This document shows, one piece after another, positions 10,341 through 21,635 of a stretch of 64,000 nucleotides of DNA (within the stretch, counting starts at the first letter, position 1; the number at the start of each line of letters is the position of its first letter). The notes under the pieces are model-generated. The model did not search any database and was not told the DNA's origin. It saw only the letters and a list, made by a program, of their open reading frames with translations. The DNA is from Raphanus sativus. Its lineage: Eukaryota > Streptophyta > Magnoliopsida > Brassicales > Brassicaceae. The position numbers were made by a program, and so were the translations under genes. The stretch is from assembly GCF_000801105.2 (NCBI RefSeq), contig NC_079514.1, positions 23,848,293 to 23,912,292 of the forward strand, given 5' to 3'.

Positions 10341-10437
10341 GCTCGGTCGCTATAGCGACCGAGCCACGAGCTGCGGACAAAGCTCGGTCGCTATAGCGAC
10401 CGAGCTGCGGACAAAGTCCGGTCGCTATAGCGATCGA
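10341..10437. repeat. Three palindromes in the Tat LTR
   Basis: Perfect inverted repeats are centred on GGTCGCTATAGCGACC at 10341-10364 and 10381-10406, with a slightly decayed third at about 10418-10436. They are separated by short spacers containing GCTGCGGACAAAG. The same set is at about 16911-17007. They lie in U3, about 450 bp upstream of the TATA box. Confidence 0.88.
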
Positions 10438-10886
10438 ACGTTCGTACATCAATCATTCTCCGAAACGTCCGAAGTCTTCTGAAACGACGATACGACGTAG
10501 AACTATGCATTCTCGACTATCCGTATAGCCATTCTCCGCAACTCACGACTATCCATTTCTTGATCTTTCGATCAAATGGAATCGTCCGTTTGGTTTACGA
10601 TAAAACCGCGGAAACTTAACCTTATCGGAAAAATCGTAAAAACGTCTCGGATCAAAAATACGGCCCAAAGGGGATCCTAAACTTGATTCGAGGCCCACTT
10701 ACGATTTCTTAAAAACCGATAAACCTTATGACGGTTTATGCTTGGAGGATAAGCATCAGTTTCCGCGGAAAAAATGGAAACTTTCCGCAGATAATCATGA
10801 AGATCGGAAAAATGGAATATCCCCATTTTTTCGACTATGACGGCTTAAGGGCAAAAGGGGGAAGCGTAAACCGACCTTGGAGGGAG

Positions 10887-10894
10887 TATATAAG
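10887..10894 (+). promoter_or_regulatory. LTR TATA box
   Basis: TATATAAG in the context GGGAGTATATAAGGA is conserved in the right LTR at 17458-17465. It is placed as expected for the polymerase II promoter, leaving roughly 380 bp of R plus U5. Confidence 0.65.
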
Positions 10895-11277
10895 GATTTC
10901 AAGGCGAGAGGCATAGAGGCATCACTTTTCCAGAGCAATTTAGCACTAAGAGCAATTTAGGTAACTTTCCGTTTTTGTTTTCGAGCTCCGACTCAATTAG
11001 GTTTAGCCACCTTCGGGTATTAGAACTAGGGATCTCGCCGACAGCTCTCATAGCCGAAGCACGTTACCTTGCTGTTGTAACGCTCATACGCAGATTCAGA
11101 ATAAAATCCTTCTTGCTCTCTTTTTTACGATTTATATTTTATTTTTCCGTTGTTATCGTGTTCTGATTGCTTGACGTGTGGTTTCTCAGAAATCCGGGAC
11201 CTTCTGGGAAATTAGGGTTTTCCTACTTTCCTAAAATATACGAAATGTTGACGGTGCGAATTTCGGTTCCCACAGTT

Positions 11278-11295
11278 TTGCGCTAGAAGGAGGGG
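11278..11295 (+). promoter_or_regulatory. Primer-binding site, tRNA-Asn type
   Basis: TTGCGCTAGAAGGAGGGG starts 3 bp after the LTR. It differs at one base from TGGCGCTAGAAGGAGGGG, the complement of the 3' end of plant tRNA-Asn as I recall it. A tRNA-Asn primer is reported for Tat elements. Confidence 0.75.
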
Positions 11296-11340
11296 GGTAC
11301 GGATCAATCTTACTCACGACCAGCTCACGCTCAACCAGAC

Positions 11341-13336
11341 ATGACTAACGACGATACAGCGAAATTGCAAACTCCTCTAAACGGAGCACCCAAGGACGCC
11401 TTGAACACTCCTGCAGCGGATGTTTCCGCGGCTGACGCACCTGCTAACGCCGCGTCACTCGACGAGTTCAAAAAGCTGCTTTCCGGCTACGAAAAGAGGT
11501 CGGAAGAGCAGGATAAACTCGTGGGAACCCTGACCAAACAGGTTCAAACCTTAACGGCAAGGTCCCGCGCGGTTCTCCCTCGCGGAGCCACCAAACTCCG
11601 CGGAAGGAGGCTCGAATTCGCAACCCCACACGATAGGCCTGAAACTTCGCAGGAACGTCCTTCTGGACAAAACCCTAGCGAAACATCCCCTGTCACCAAG
11701 GGCAACTCGAAAAAACCTCCGACATCCGAAAACGACACACAGGAGGATGAAATCGAGCGTATCGACTTGGAGCCCAGCGATGACTCCGAGGAAGACGCCG
11801 ACGTCCTTCCGAGAAGAACCCGCAGCCGTTCAGCTTGGGAAAGTTCTCCGTTCGACAAACCCATGACGGAAGAAGAAGAAAACCTCTACTGGATCGAACA
11901 GGAGGAACTGGCCGAAAGGCAAACCGAGATTACTCGCCACGAACGCCGACAAGCTCGGAAAACCGCTGGAGAGGATCCCGAGATACGCGATCTCCGCGAT
12001 TACATCACCAAGACCGCCGCAGAAGTAAGGGCCGTGAAATCACATATCTACCATGCCACGAGTGCTGCTCCAGAAATTGTCGCAAAAACATAAGCCGAAA
12101 AGGAACTCTTCGAAAGACGTGGATCCGAAATCAAAGAAGAAAACTTCTCGTAACAACAAGTACGACCATCACGAGGGGGAAGAACTCCAGGGCGCGCACA
12201 ATTACGCGATCACTCCGGAGCAGAGCAGGACTTCGGGAAATACGTGGAACCGTAACCAGAGTTACGACAAAAACGTATACTGCAAGTTCCATCAGACCGA
12301 AGGTCACTCCATGGCTAACTGCAAAGTCGTAGGGGGGAGGCTGGCCGCGAAGCTGCTCGCTGGAGAACTCTCTGGAGTAACCAGCGTCAAGGATCTAATC
12401 CTCGACTGCGACTGTCCGCCAAAAACCAACAAGAATCCTCCCGCGGAGAACTCGTCACCGAAAAATCAGGCGGGGGATAAGCGCGAGGGAAGACCGGACT
12501 ATAAGGGAAACGATAATTCCCGAAGGAGGGTCAACATGATCATGGGAGGATCCCAGTACTGCAGGGACTCGGTCTCGGCCATCAAGGCCTACCAACAGAA
12601 AGCCGAGTCGACTGCGAAGTATCCTCCACGGTCGCCTCCTCAAGACGGACGGAACACCTCGATAACGTTCACTGAAGAAGAGGCTTGCGGAATCGACCAA
12701 CCTCACTGCGACCCCTTGGTCATTGATCTCGTAATAAGAGATCTCGAAGTCGCAAGAATACATATCGACACCGGAAGCACGGTAAACCTAATCTTCCGCG
12801 ATACCCTAAGAAGGATGGGCATCGAGCTCGGAGAAGTTACCCCGGTACCGAAACCGCTCACGGGTTTCTCCGGACAAACGTCCATGACCCTGGGATCGAT
12901 TCAGCTACCCGTCATAGCAAAAAACGTTACCAGGATAGTTGACTTCGCGGTGGTAGATAGCCCGGCTATTTACAACGCAATCATGGGAACTCCATGGCTA
13001 AACGCCATGAAGGCCGTTCCCTCGACTTATCACTTGGGCGTCAAATTCCCAACCAGGACTGGAATTGCCGCAATCTGGGGTTGTCAAAAATAGTCGCGAC
13101 TTTGTTTCCTAGCGGAGCATAAGTTAAGACAGATCACGACGACCTCTACGGTTAAACGCAAGCGAACTCAGCCTTCCGCCGAAGACAAAGAGACATCTCC
13201 CGCGGAAGCAGATACGGAGATCGGAACCATCCCCAACTCCGAAGACAACGTCACAACTCAGCGGGAAGAGGAAAATCCCAAGGTGAACGTCTACCCCACA
13301 ACTAAAGCGGTCGACGGAAAACCAACCGACGAGTAA
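11341..13336 (+). pseudogene. Tat gag-protease polyprotein, internally deleted
   Basis: Gag begins at 11341 ([13 protein letters not shown]). It has a coiled-coil-prone stretch ([20 protein letters not shown]) and an acidic segment, and stops at 12093. The sequence then resumes in another frame (readable from 12053) with the zinc-knuckle-like [15 protein letters not shown] and the conserved block [19 protein letters not shown]. The aspartic protease follows with active site [11 protein letters not shown] (about 12766-12798) and the flap-side [10 protein letters not shown]. The central gag domain expected between residues ~245 and the knuckle is missing. A TAG at 13091-13093 interrupts the frame, which otherwise runs to TAA at 13336. 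The element cannot make its own reverse transcriptase or integrase from here. Confidence 0.82.
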
Positions 13337-14416
13337 ACACACTCGCGGCATAAACAAAACTACGAGATGGCTTGATCCTTGAAAGAGGTACGTAGGCAGC
13401 CCGTCGAAACCCGGCGAGTTCAGCTATCCCCCTCGCCAAAAAGGGGGGGGGGGAGTAGGTGCGTATACTCATATACTCCCACAAAAAAAATTAAAAAAAA
13501 AAAAAAAAAACGCATTTGTATTCGAAATTTTTGAACCTATTTTAATAAAAATTACTTTCTCAATCTGTCGATTCTTAACACATAAACACTTCGGAAAACG
13601 AAAAAATATATCCTCAAGAAAACGCGAGACATCGCAATTTTTACTGAAGATATTTAGTTCGTATCATCCGTCAAAATAGTCCGTCCGCGACTTTAAAAAC
13701 AAAAACAAACCCGTTGATTGGCCCCGATGGGCAAATACAGAAACGTTTCACTTAAACAAATTCGTAGTCAGATCTTTTTACAAGTTCCTCTTACATCCGA
13801 CCAGGATACCATAGCGCGCTATACAAAAAAAAAATCGAAATTTCGTCCAGCACTTCGCAAAGGAAGTAGCTCGATTCGTACCTAGACAAATCATATAAGC
13901 CGATAACACTTCGCGGATTTTAATACGGTACGAATCAGGTCAAAATCACAAACAGGCAAAACGGAAGCCGATCAGTCACCGCATAACCTTGAAGCTGAGA
14001 GTAGACCTAGGTCTTGCCCTAAGCCCAGTCTTGCTGGCACTTAACATCTCACGGACATAGTATCAAATACGAGATCCCAAAATATGTCTCTTACCGCTTA
14101 CACCTAAAAACACTCGCTAAAAAGTAGCATACGGACCAAGCGGCAAATTAAGAGTTAGAATACGAAGTGACTACTCGCATTCTGCCCTCTACACTTGGCG
14201 AAAGTTTAAATCAGATCATAAAAAGAAAATCACCGAAAACTTACTTCATATTTATATAAAAGCCGCACAAAGGCGGCGGGGATTCGAAGCCTTAAAAGGC
14301 CAGTCCCGAAATACATAAAATTATGCGACCTACTACGGTCGCGGCATCAACAGATAAAACGGCCACACTCGGCCACGGAAATACAAAAATAAGGGAAAAA
14401 CATTTTCCCGATAAAT
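13337..14416 (+). other. Tat 3' untranslated region
   Basis: I find no coding sequence. A 12-base G run (13442-13453) is closely followed by A-rich tracts (13482-13510). GAAAGAGGTACGTAGGCAGC near 13381 is, from memory, a conserved sequence after pol in plant Tat elements. Its presence just downstream of the protease remnant marks where the pol deletion ends. Confidence 0.6.
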
Positions 14417-16225
14417 TCAGTAGAGGATAAAGTCATCCGACGACGAAGTTCCAAACTCCGTCGGATAAGTTACCTCATCATCACCTCCCTTCGCTTCGGT
14501 CGCGACCTCCACCGTGTCAGGAGAAACTGGGATCGGCTCCCAGAGTCCCCAGATCCTTTCCTCGATAGGGGGAACAAGCAACTCAGCGTGAACATTGTCC
14601 TTCATGCCATCCTGCATGAGGCTCAACTCCTCTTTGTAAACATAATCCCTATGCTGAGTCCTCGTGAGAGCTCCAACCGATCTGCGACACTCGCGAAAAT
14701 CGCATACCGCGGCATCGGCCGCCCAGAGGTTGTAATACTCCTCCTGGAAACGTGTCGCCCGATTCTGCATCTCGGCGGCAATCTCCCGCTTGGCCTGCCT
14801 CCTCGCCCGGCGAATCTCTCTAGCATGATCGGCGGCATCCCTTAAATCCCGCTCTAAGGTCTCCTCCTGGAGTCGGGCCAAGTCATTCGCGTTCTTCTCC
14901 GCTTTGAAACGCCAGATCCTTGATTCTCTCTGACTATCCAACAACGCTGAGCCGAGATGATTCATCGCCTGCGAAATTCGAAGATAGAATTTTTATTCGG
15001 ATAAATGAAGAGAATGAAGGAAGAAATAGAAACTAACCCCGTTCACCACGCGAGAAGTCTCCGCCAATACTTCATGTCTTTCCTCCGTATCCTCCGCAAA
15101 GGATAACGGGACAGGATGATAAGGAAGACCGGAAAAGAAGTCGTCAAATTTGGGAATTTGCGCGTCTCTCGAACCGCTCACATCGCCAAAGCCTAGAGAC
15201 AGATCCCATCCCGGAAGTGGAGAATCGTCAGCAGGAAAGTCTTGATCCTCGACCTCGATGTCTTTATTTCTCCGCGGCAGCTTGGGCGACCTCTCGACCG
15301 GAACACGCTCTGGAAGATGCTCAACGGGCGCAAAATCAATCTCACCCTCTGCCTCGAAGTCAGAGTTAACCAATCGGATCGCCTTCCGAACCCTCTGACG
15401 GGTAAAACTGGTCCACCAATGATCACCGCTCCTTATCGCGTCTCTCACCTCCATAATGTCCCTAGGCCAAGGATGGACCACGCTGATGTACGGAAGGGGA
15501 TTTGGAACCGTCCGAAACATCGGAATAAACTCCTCCGCGACAGACGCAGCGTTAAGTCGGACGTAAAAGAAGAATTGTCTCCAATTGTTAAAATTGGAAA
15601 CAGTTCTCCTTACTACCAGCATTATGGGACGAGGAGTCAGTCGCCAGGAGGCAGACTCCTTGTTGTATTGCAGCCTCAGAAGCGCCTCAAAATGGTCGGC
15701 GGTAAGGGATAAGCCGCGCTCGTAACTCAGAATTACGAGACCAATAAGGATCTCGAAACTCGTAGGGCTCAGCTGGTTAAACGAAACCTGAAAACGGTCC
15801 AGTACGCGGACAATGATCTCAGGAATCGGAAACCAGATACGACAGCGCGACAAAAAGGCCTCGTAACACGTGAAGTAGCCTTCCGGAGGATGGTCGGTGC
15901 TTTCTCTGACCCTAGGAATCCGGAACTCAACCGCGTCCGGAACTCCGGCAAACTTCCGAAGCGTCTTGAGAAAAAGATCAGTGGTCTTACTCGGCAGATG
16001 GGTCCCCGTTTTTCGAGCTCGGCAGATCGGAAACTTTTCCTCTCCGGGACGTTTGATACGATCACTGCTTGCTCTCCAATACGCGTCGCGTTCAGCCGCA
16101 TTCGGAGGAAGTTTGAACTCGGCCTTCGGAACGAGGAGTTCTTCATCCTGGTTGCAATCAGGAGAAGAATTCACGGGAGTGTTCTTCTTAGAAGACTTCT
16201 TTCCGCTTCTAAACAACTTTGACAT
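14417..16225 (-). CDS. Antisense gene of the Tat element, two exons, PF04195-like
   Basis: Exon 1 is 16225-15038 and exon 2 is 14968-14417. The 69-bp intron has a GTTAGT donor, a pyrimidine-rich interior and a TTTCGCAG acceptor. Exon 1 is exactly 396 codons, so splicing joins two open frames in phase to give about 579 residues. Without splicing exon 1 stops at 14993. Residues 111-185 (PPEGYFTCYEAFLSRCRIW ... QLSPTSFEILIGLVIL) resemble the plant domain named 'putative gypsy type transposon' (PF04195). Residues 1-30 are basic, then acidic; exon 2 begins with a long charged coiled coil (RESRIWRFKAEKNANDLARL) and ends acidic. Antisense extra ORFs near the 3' LTR are reported for the Tat lineage. 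Their function is unknown; nothing here shows transposase chemistry. Confidence 0.75.
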
Positions 16226-16462
16226 TTTGGTGAAGGATTTTCTTTCTAAATTTTTCTTTTCTTGAGAGGATTCTTCAAAGAAAGTCTTATGAAAGATGGG
16301 TGAGTAAAAAATGAAAGAGTTACCCCCCTTTTATAAACTTCAGGATTTACTATTCAAGTTCGGACTTTTGGATACCAACTTGGCCTAAAAACTCGCCTAA
16401 ACTCGCCAAACCATACAACAGAGTCTCGTCAACCCACGATTCTACCGCACTGGGGGGCTAAC
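16226..16462 (-). promoter_or_regulatory. Leader of antisense gene and Tat polypurine tract
   Basis: This 237-bp stretch lies between the antisense start codon and the right LTR. The plus-strand polypurine tract CTGGGGGGCTAAC is at 16450-16462. An in-frame upstream Met exists in the 9709 copy but is lost here by a one-T difference, so the Met at 16225 is the conserved start. The antisense promoter may lie here or in the LTR. Confidence 0.5.
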
Positions 16463-17845
16463 TGTTAGGGTCGAAATCGGACAAGGCAAAGTTGGCTTCC
16501 AAAATTTCCGTTTAAAAATTATTTACTTAAGAACAATTTTACGGTTTTCCGGAAAAGAAAAACCTATATGAAAAATTTGCGGAAAAATCTTGTTTTAAGA
16601 CAGCGATTCTTTAAAACGACGATTTCCTAATCAACGATCTGAAAAATCAACGATTTCTTTAAAAGACAACGATTTCTTAATCAACGACTTAAGAAATCAA
16701 AGATTTCTTAATCAACGACTTGAGAAATCAACGATTTAAGAAAGTAACGATTTCTTAAAATCAAACGGAACTTTGTTATCAAAGGACCAAATCTCCGCAA
16801 ACAAACATCCTAAGAGAATCGTAGCTTTGCGATAGGTTCAAACACTTGGATAACGGACCTCAAACCACGGCATAAACCCGATCGCGATGGCAATCGGGTC
16901 ACGAACAAGAGCTCGGTCGCTATAGCGACCGAGCCACGAGCTGCGGACAAAGCTCGGTCGCTATAGCGACCGAGCTGCGGACAAAGTCCGGTCGCTATAG
17001 CGATCGAACGTTCGTACATCAATCATTCTCCGAAACGTCCGAATTCTTCCGAAAAGACGATACTACGTAGAACTATGCATTCTCGAGTATCCGTATAGCC
17101 GTTCTCCGCAACTCACGACTATCCGTTTCTTGATCTTTCGATCAAATGGAATCGTCCGTTTGGTTTACGATAAAACCGCGGAAACTTAACCTTATCGGAA
17201 AAATCGTAAAAACGTCTCGGATCAAAAATACGGCCCAAAGGGGATCCTAAACTTGATTCGAGGCCCACTTACGATTTCTTAAAAACCCATAAACCTTATG
17301 ACGGTTTATGCTTGGAGGATAAGCATCAGTTTCCGCGGAAAAAATGGAAACTTTCCGCAGATAATCATGAAGATCGGAAAAAATGGAATATCCCCATTTT
17401 TTCGACTATGACGGCTTAAGGGCAAAAGGGGGAAGCGTAAACCGACCTTGGAGGGAGTATATAAGGAGTTCAAGGCGAGAGGCATAAAGACATCACTTTT
17501 CCAGAGCAACTTAGCACTAAGAGCAATTTAGGCAACTTTCCGTTTTTGTTTTCGAGCTGTGACTCAATTAGGTTTAGCCACCTTCGGGTATTAGAACTAA
17601 GGATCTCGCCGACAGCTCTCGTAGCCGAAGCACGTTACCTTGCTGTTGTAACGCTCATACGCAGATTCGGAATAAAATCCTTCTTGCTCTCTTTTTTACG
17701 ATTTATATTTTATTGTTCCATTGTTATCGTGTTATGATTGCTTGACGTGTGGTTTCTCAGAAATTCGGGACCTTCTGGGAAAGTAGGGTTTTCCTACTTT
17801 TCTAAAATATATGAAATATTGACTGTTCGAATTTCGGTTCCCACA
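16463..17845 (+). repeat. Tat right LTR
   Basis: It matches 9893-11274 with few substitutions and a TATA box at 17458-17465. It ends TTCGGTTCCCACA at 17845. The following bases (GTAAACGTCT) are not a primer site, so this is a true 3' end. Confidence 0.9.
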
Positions 17846-18352
17846 GTAAACGTCTCAAGGCCTAGGTCCGATCAAAGGCAACACCGGAGGAAAAGCTCCA
17901 GTCCCATCTCCTCCTCCCACTGACAGGCGCTGATCGTGCTCTCTTACAAAATCTCAATGGTTGGTATTTCTCTCAGACCATTCCTTTATAAGTTTCCAAT
18001 GGGCAAGCTCTCGGGCTCGCTGCACGGTTAAGGCTTGGCCGGATACCACCTCCCGAAGTTGACCACGAAGAAAAAGGATCTCCTCATGTGGTGGAACACG
18101 TCGCCAGGGATCAGACAGCCTGTTGCCACTAATGTTACTCGGGGAAGAAGAAGTTGCGATCGAAGATACGAACGAACCTGCCCTCAACACGGACGACTGG
18201 TGAGGCTGCCTCTTCTGGGGTTTGGCCCTAAAATATTCATCATATATTGATGATATTGAAGCTCTAGAGATTCCACCTGGGATCAGTATAGCAAAGAGTT
18301 AGGTCCGCGCTCATAATTATCAGGAAATAAAAGTCACCTTACCTTAAGTACG
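17846..18352 (-). pseudogene. Scrap of another Tat antisense gene
   Basis: A minus-strand frame at 18190-17954 reads LRGQLREVVSGQALTVQRAR and AHWKLIKEWSER. It resembles, from memory, the charged C-terminal part of the antisense proteins of other Brassicaceae Tat elements. Both ends are broken. The rest of the interval shows nothing recognisable. Confidence 0.4.
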
Positions 18353-19008
18353 GATGCGCCTCTAGTAAGCTTTAAGCGCGGGTTGATAACAGTTCACCAA
18401 AGATTTCCTAGACCATGTTGTCGCTTGCGCCTAGCAAATTCTGGCTAGAGAAGATAGATCCAAGGATAATATCCACTGTCATCATGTATAGGTTAGCTAC
18501 TCCTATACAAGCATTAAGAACAATCTTCTAAGATGAATATCACATGCTCAAATATTCATATTTGGGGCTAATCCCTCAAAACCTATTTGAATCCTAAATC
18601 TAACTAAGATATTTAATCATACATAGCCAAGCAAAGCATCATAACAATTAAATAAAACTGCATAAATAGAATAGATAGAAATAAATGTGTTCAAGAAATC
18701 TCTCAATAGTAACTCTCTCTCTCTCACAAAACAACTCTCTGTCTAAAACTGTGATGTAAAAACCTTATGTAAAAACTGTAAAAACTTTCTCTCTAAGAAA
18801 AACCGTGTCTGCCTCTAAACACTTTGGCAAGACATAAATACTAAATAATTAGTTTAAAACTCTTCAGGGGTATCTTGGTAAATAGATGAAATCTTGGGCT
18901 TCAAGTCAGCTGTAACCAAACTGGGCTTCTGCATTTTTCCCATTGATCGATATCACTGAGTGTGTATCGATCGATTTGTCTGTCTCCGTGTTGACCTCGG
19001 GTGGTCGA
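18353..19008 (-). repeat. Athila-like LTR (second subtype), host of element A
   Basis: It begins inside the LTR at GATGCGCCTCTAG and shares about 295 bp with 8654-8948 at lower identity (several differences per 100 bp). It continues through TCGATCGATTTG motifs to GTGGTCGA at 19008. The same LTR resumes at 54375 after element A, with the five bases GTCGA (19004-19008) repeated. Confidence 0.75.
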
Positions 19009-20361
19009 TGATACCACTCAAATTACCCTATAGAGTGCTTTACTCTCTCAAATAAGAGGTTCAGCTGTAGTACTTAAGGGATCAAATCACGAGGAGCTAG
19101 GGAACCAATTAAATCTAATCAATTAATCAATCCTAGGTAAAGTTGGTTTTTATGATGGAAATGTAAAATGACAATCCTAAATGAGTAAGGTAGTTGCTCT
19201 AACTAAAATGATGGTTGTTGATAAGATAATGAAGAGTGCTAGACATAGGGCTTTTATTCAGGTATTGGAGATTATAATATCTATAAATGCCTAATAAGTT
19301 GTTTGCATGATATTAAAGAACTCAGCCGCTTATAATGATGTCTCACTGGTTAAATAACTAGATCTCTGATCTCAACTGTCGTCTGTTGACCAGAAAAAAA
19401 GTCGATCGATGTCCTTTAGAGATATCGAGCGATACACCTTTCAGCGCCGATCGCTTGTCCAGTTGGGATATCGATCGACGGCTTCTAGAAATGCCTAGGC
19501 GCGAGCCGATAATGAACACTAGGTCTCAAGGAGGGCTCTCGCTCTTCTCAACAGGAGACAAACTAGTTCAAACAGATAATTCAAGATATAAGGATTCTAG
19601 TGATCTATGCTCTAGCTAATCTAAAGCAAGCATAGGGTGCAATCTATTTGATGAATATCACAACTTAGCAAGTATAGTTTGGGGCTAATCCCACAAACCT
19701 ATTTAAACCCTAGATCTAACAAGTAGACTACTCAGACATAACTAAGCAATTCATAACACAAGATAGGTAAAGAAATTGCATTAGATAGAGAATAGAAAAC
19801 AAATGGAGTTCAATCACAAATCTCTCAATGATATCTCTCCAATCTCTCAAAACAAATAAAACTCTAGCTTTCTCTCACACTCTCTGCTTGCTTGCTTTCG
19901 CTTGCTTGCTTTCTGCTTGCCGTCAAAAACACTTAGGCAGGGTATTTAGGCATTTCCATTAGGTTAAAAACTCGTCAGGGGTAATCTCGTAATTTGGTAA
20001 AGTCTTGGTGAAATAGTCGGTTAAACAATTTCGTCCTCCCTATCGATCGACAACACTTAATGTGTATCGATCGATTATAATCTTCAAGTACGAGGATCTT
20101 CACAGCTACATCGATCGACAACTCTGGATGAGTATCGATCGATTCTTCTCTGAATGTTGACTTCCGACTTGGTCTTAAATTGTCAACTCGGGTGTATTAT
20201 CTCTTGTGCTCCAAAATGCTCCAAAATGCTCCAAAAGCATCACTTTATCACGAAACACTCCTGAACCTGAAAACATACCTAACAGGCTAGAAAACACATT
20301 AGTTACATAATAAAATACCATTATACCATGATAGAAAATGGGTGAAATCCATGGTATATCA
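19009..20361 (-). repeat. Element A 3' LTR
   Basis: It starts TGATACCACTC and ends ATGGTATATCA. It has several TCGATCGA-type palindromes at about 19400-19480 and 20042-20146. A few differences from 53021-54374 in the first 150 bp show that the pair is not very young. Confidence 0.88.
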
Positions 20362-21635
20362 ACTCCCCCAGACTTACTCATTTGCTTGTCCTCAAGCAAA
20401 AACTCAGTAGTCTTTGGAAAATGTTTGAAAATAGTAGGGACTCAAAGATTCAAAACATTGAAGTCATCACTCTATGGGCTCGCAGTTCATATCTAAACAT
20501 CCTAATCACAGAAGTTCATTATGCATTATCCTAGCTTAGACCAGATTCATATAGTCCACAACTTAGCAAATCTTATCTAACATTCCCCTCTACTAACCTC
20601 ATTTCTTAACATAAAATAAAAGTGCAAGCTTTACCTTGGGAGTATCGATCAAATGACACATGGATTCAACTCAAACAAGTATCTGAACACACAGGTAGTC
20701 TTCTCTGATCTCTTTCTCCCCTCATCTCTCTTCTCTGGATATCTTATTAGTTTCAATTTCAATAGGTTTTGATGCCAACACAGGTCATCTAGTCTATTTC
20801 ATTGACATTGCAATTGTAACTCATACATTTTGACAAAGTGTAGCGAATAATGGGATCGCCGGTAATTTACCTATCCCTCGTTTCCACAATGTGTGATCAT
20901 CCCTGAGATTTCGAATAATGGGGTCGTAGGTAATTTACCTATCCCTCTGCCTCTCAAGAAATCATTTCAATCTTTTATAACATAAACTTAGATCTTTGAG
21001 ATGCCGAAGAGAGAGAAGGAAGGGAACCAGAAACACAGACTTTTTACCTTCCAGACTTGTAGGAGGATTTTGATCCAGTGATTACCAAGCCCCAAGACTA
21101 GGAAATAAAGTCAGTATTAGTGTTGGAGGTCAGCTTTGGTTCCTTCAAACAATCTTAGCAAGTGTGTATAGGTGACATGTTGATCCACTTTAGCATCTTT
21201 AGTACTATCTGCAATCAGTAAATCTAGAATGGTGCTAAAGATTGGTTAGATAATCAAGTATAAATCAATATCAATGTCCCCATTTTAGTACTTATGCTAA
21301 AAATAATTTGAAAATACTTTTAAATAAAAACCAAAATAAAAACACATATCAGTAGACCTCCCCCCAGACTTAAATTACATTGTCCCAGTGTAACACAGCC
21401 GGAGTGAAATAAAGAAATAAATCATAAGTACTTATTGTAACAAGATAGAACGACTAAACCTGACCGCGATGGCGTCGATCGATATGTATAGAGATACGTC
21501 GATCGTTAGTGATGGTCGTGTGGTGTCGAGCGATGCGACTTGATTGTGTCGGTCGACGGAATCATCATTCTACTTGGATCTTAAAATCTGCAAAAACCAA
21601 TGCGAAAAATAAAAGTAAAAAAGTAATAAAAACTT
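20362..21635 (-). other. Element A polypurine tract and 3' untranslated region
   Basis: On the minus strand TAAGTCTGGGGGAGT abuts the LTR (20362-20376) as polypurine tract. The untranslated region carries two direct copies of AATAATGGGGTCGYAGG followed by the palindrome GGTAATTTACC, at about 20847-20880 and 20913-20950. No coding sequence. Confidence 0.75.

Larger units (their letters stand above)
9893..11274 (+). repeat. Tat left LTR
   Basis: It is bounded by TGTTAGGG and TTCCCACA and is about 98-99% identical by eye to 16463-17845. It contains an A/T-rich run of repeated AATCAACGACTT / AGAAATCAACGATTT units at about 10030-10190. Three GGTCGCTATAGCGACC palindromes and a TATA box follow. Confidence 0.9.
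9893..17845 (+). mobile_element. Tat-lineage Ty3/gypsy element without RT and integrase
   Basis: Two LTRs of about 1.38 kb (9893-11274 and 16463-17845) begin TGTTAGGGTCG and end GGTTCCCACA. Internally there is a tRNA-Asn-type primer site, a broken gag-protease frame on the plus strand, about 1 kb of untranslated sequence, an antisense gene and a polypurine tract CTGGGGGGCTAAC at 16450-16462. No reverse transcriptase, RNase H or integrase frame fits between 13336 and 14417. The bases flanking the outer LTR ends do not form a target duplication. The left flank is the internal end of another copy, so the block probably arose by LTR-LTR recombination of tandem copies. Confidence 0.88.

Noticed and set aside
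14417..16225. Antisense gene as a true transposase
   Set aside because: The PF04195 name contains 'transposon', but no catalytic triad or DNA-binding motif is visible; location fits a retrotransposon accessory gene.
9893..17845. Target duplication for the Tat block (CTAAC / GTAAA)
   Set aside because: The left five bases belong to the polypurine tract of the upstream copy and do not match the right flank.
8654..18646. About 295 bp shared on both sides of the Tat block as a giant target duplication
   Set aside because: The two copies differ at several positions per 100 bp, so they are separate LTR copies of one subtype.
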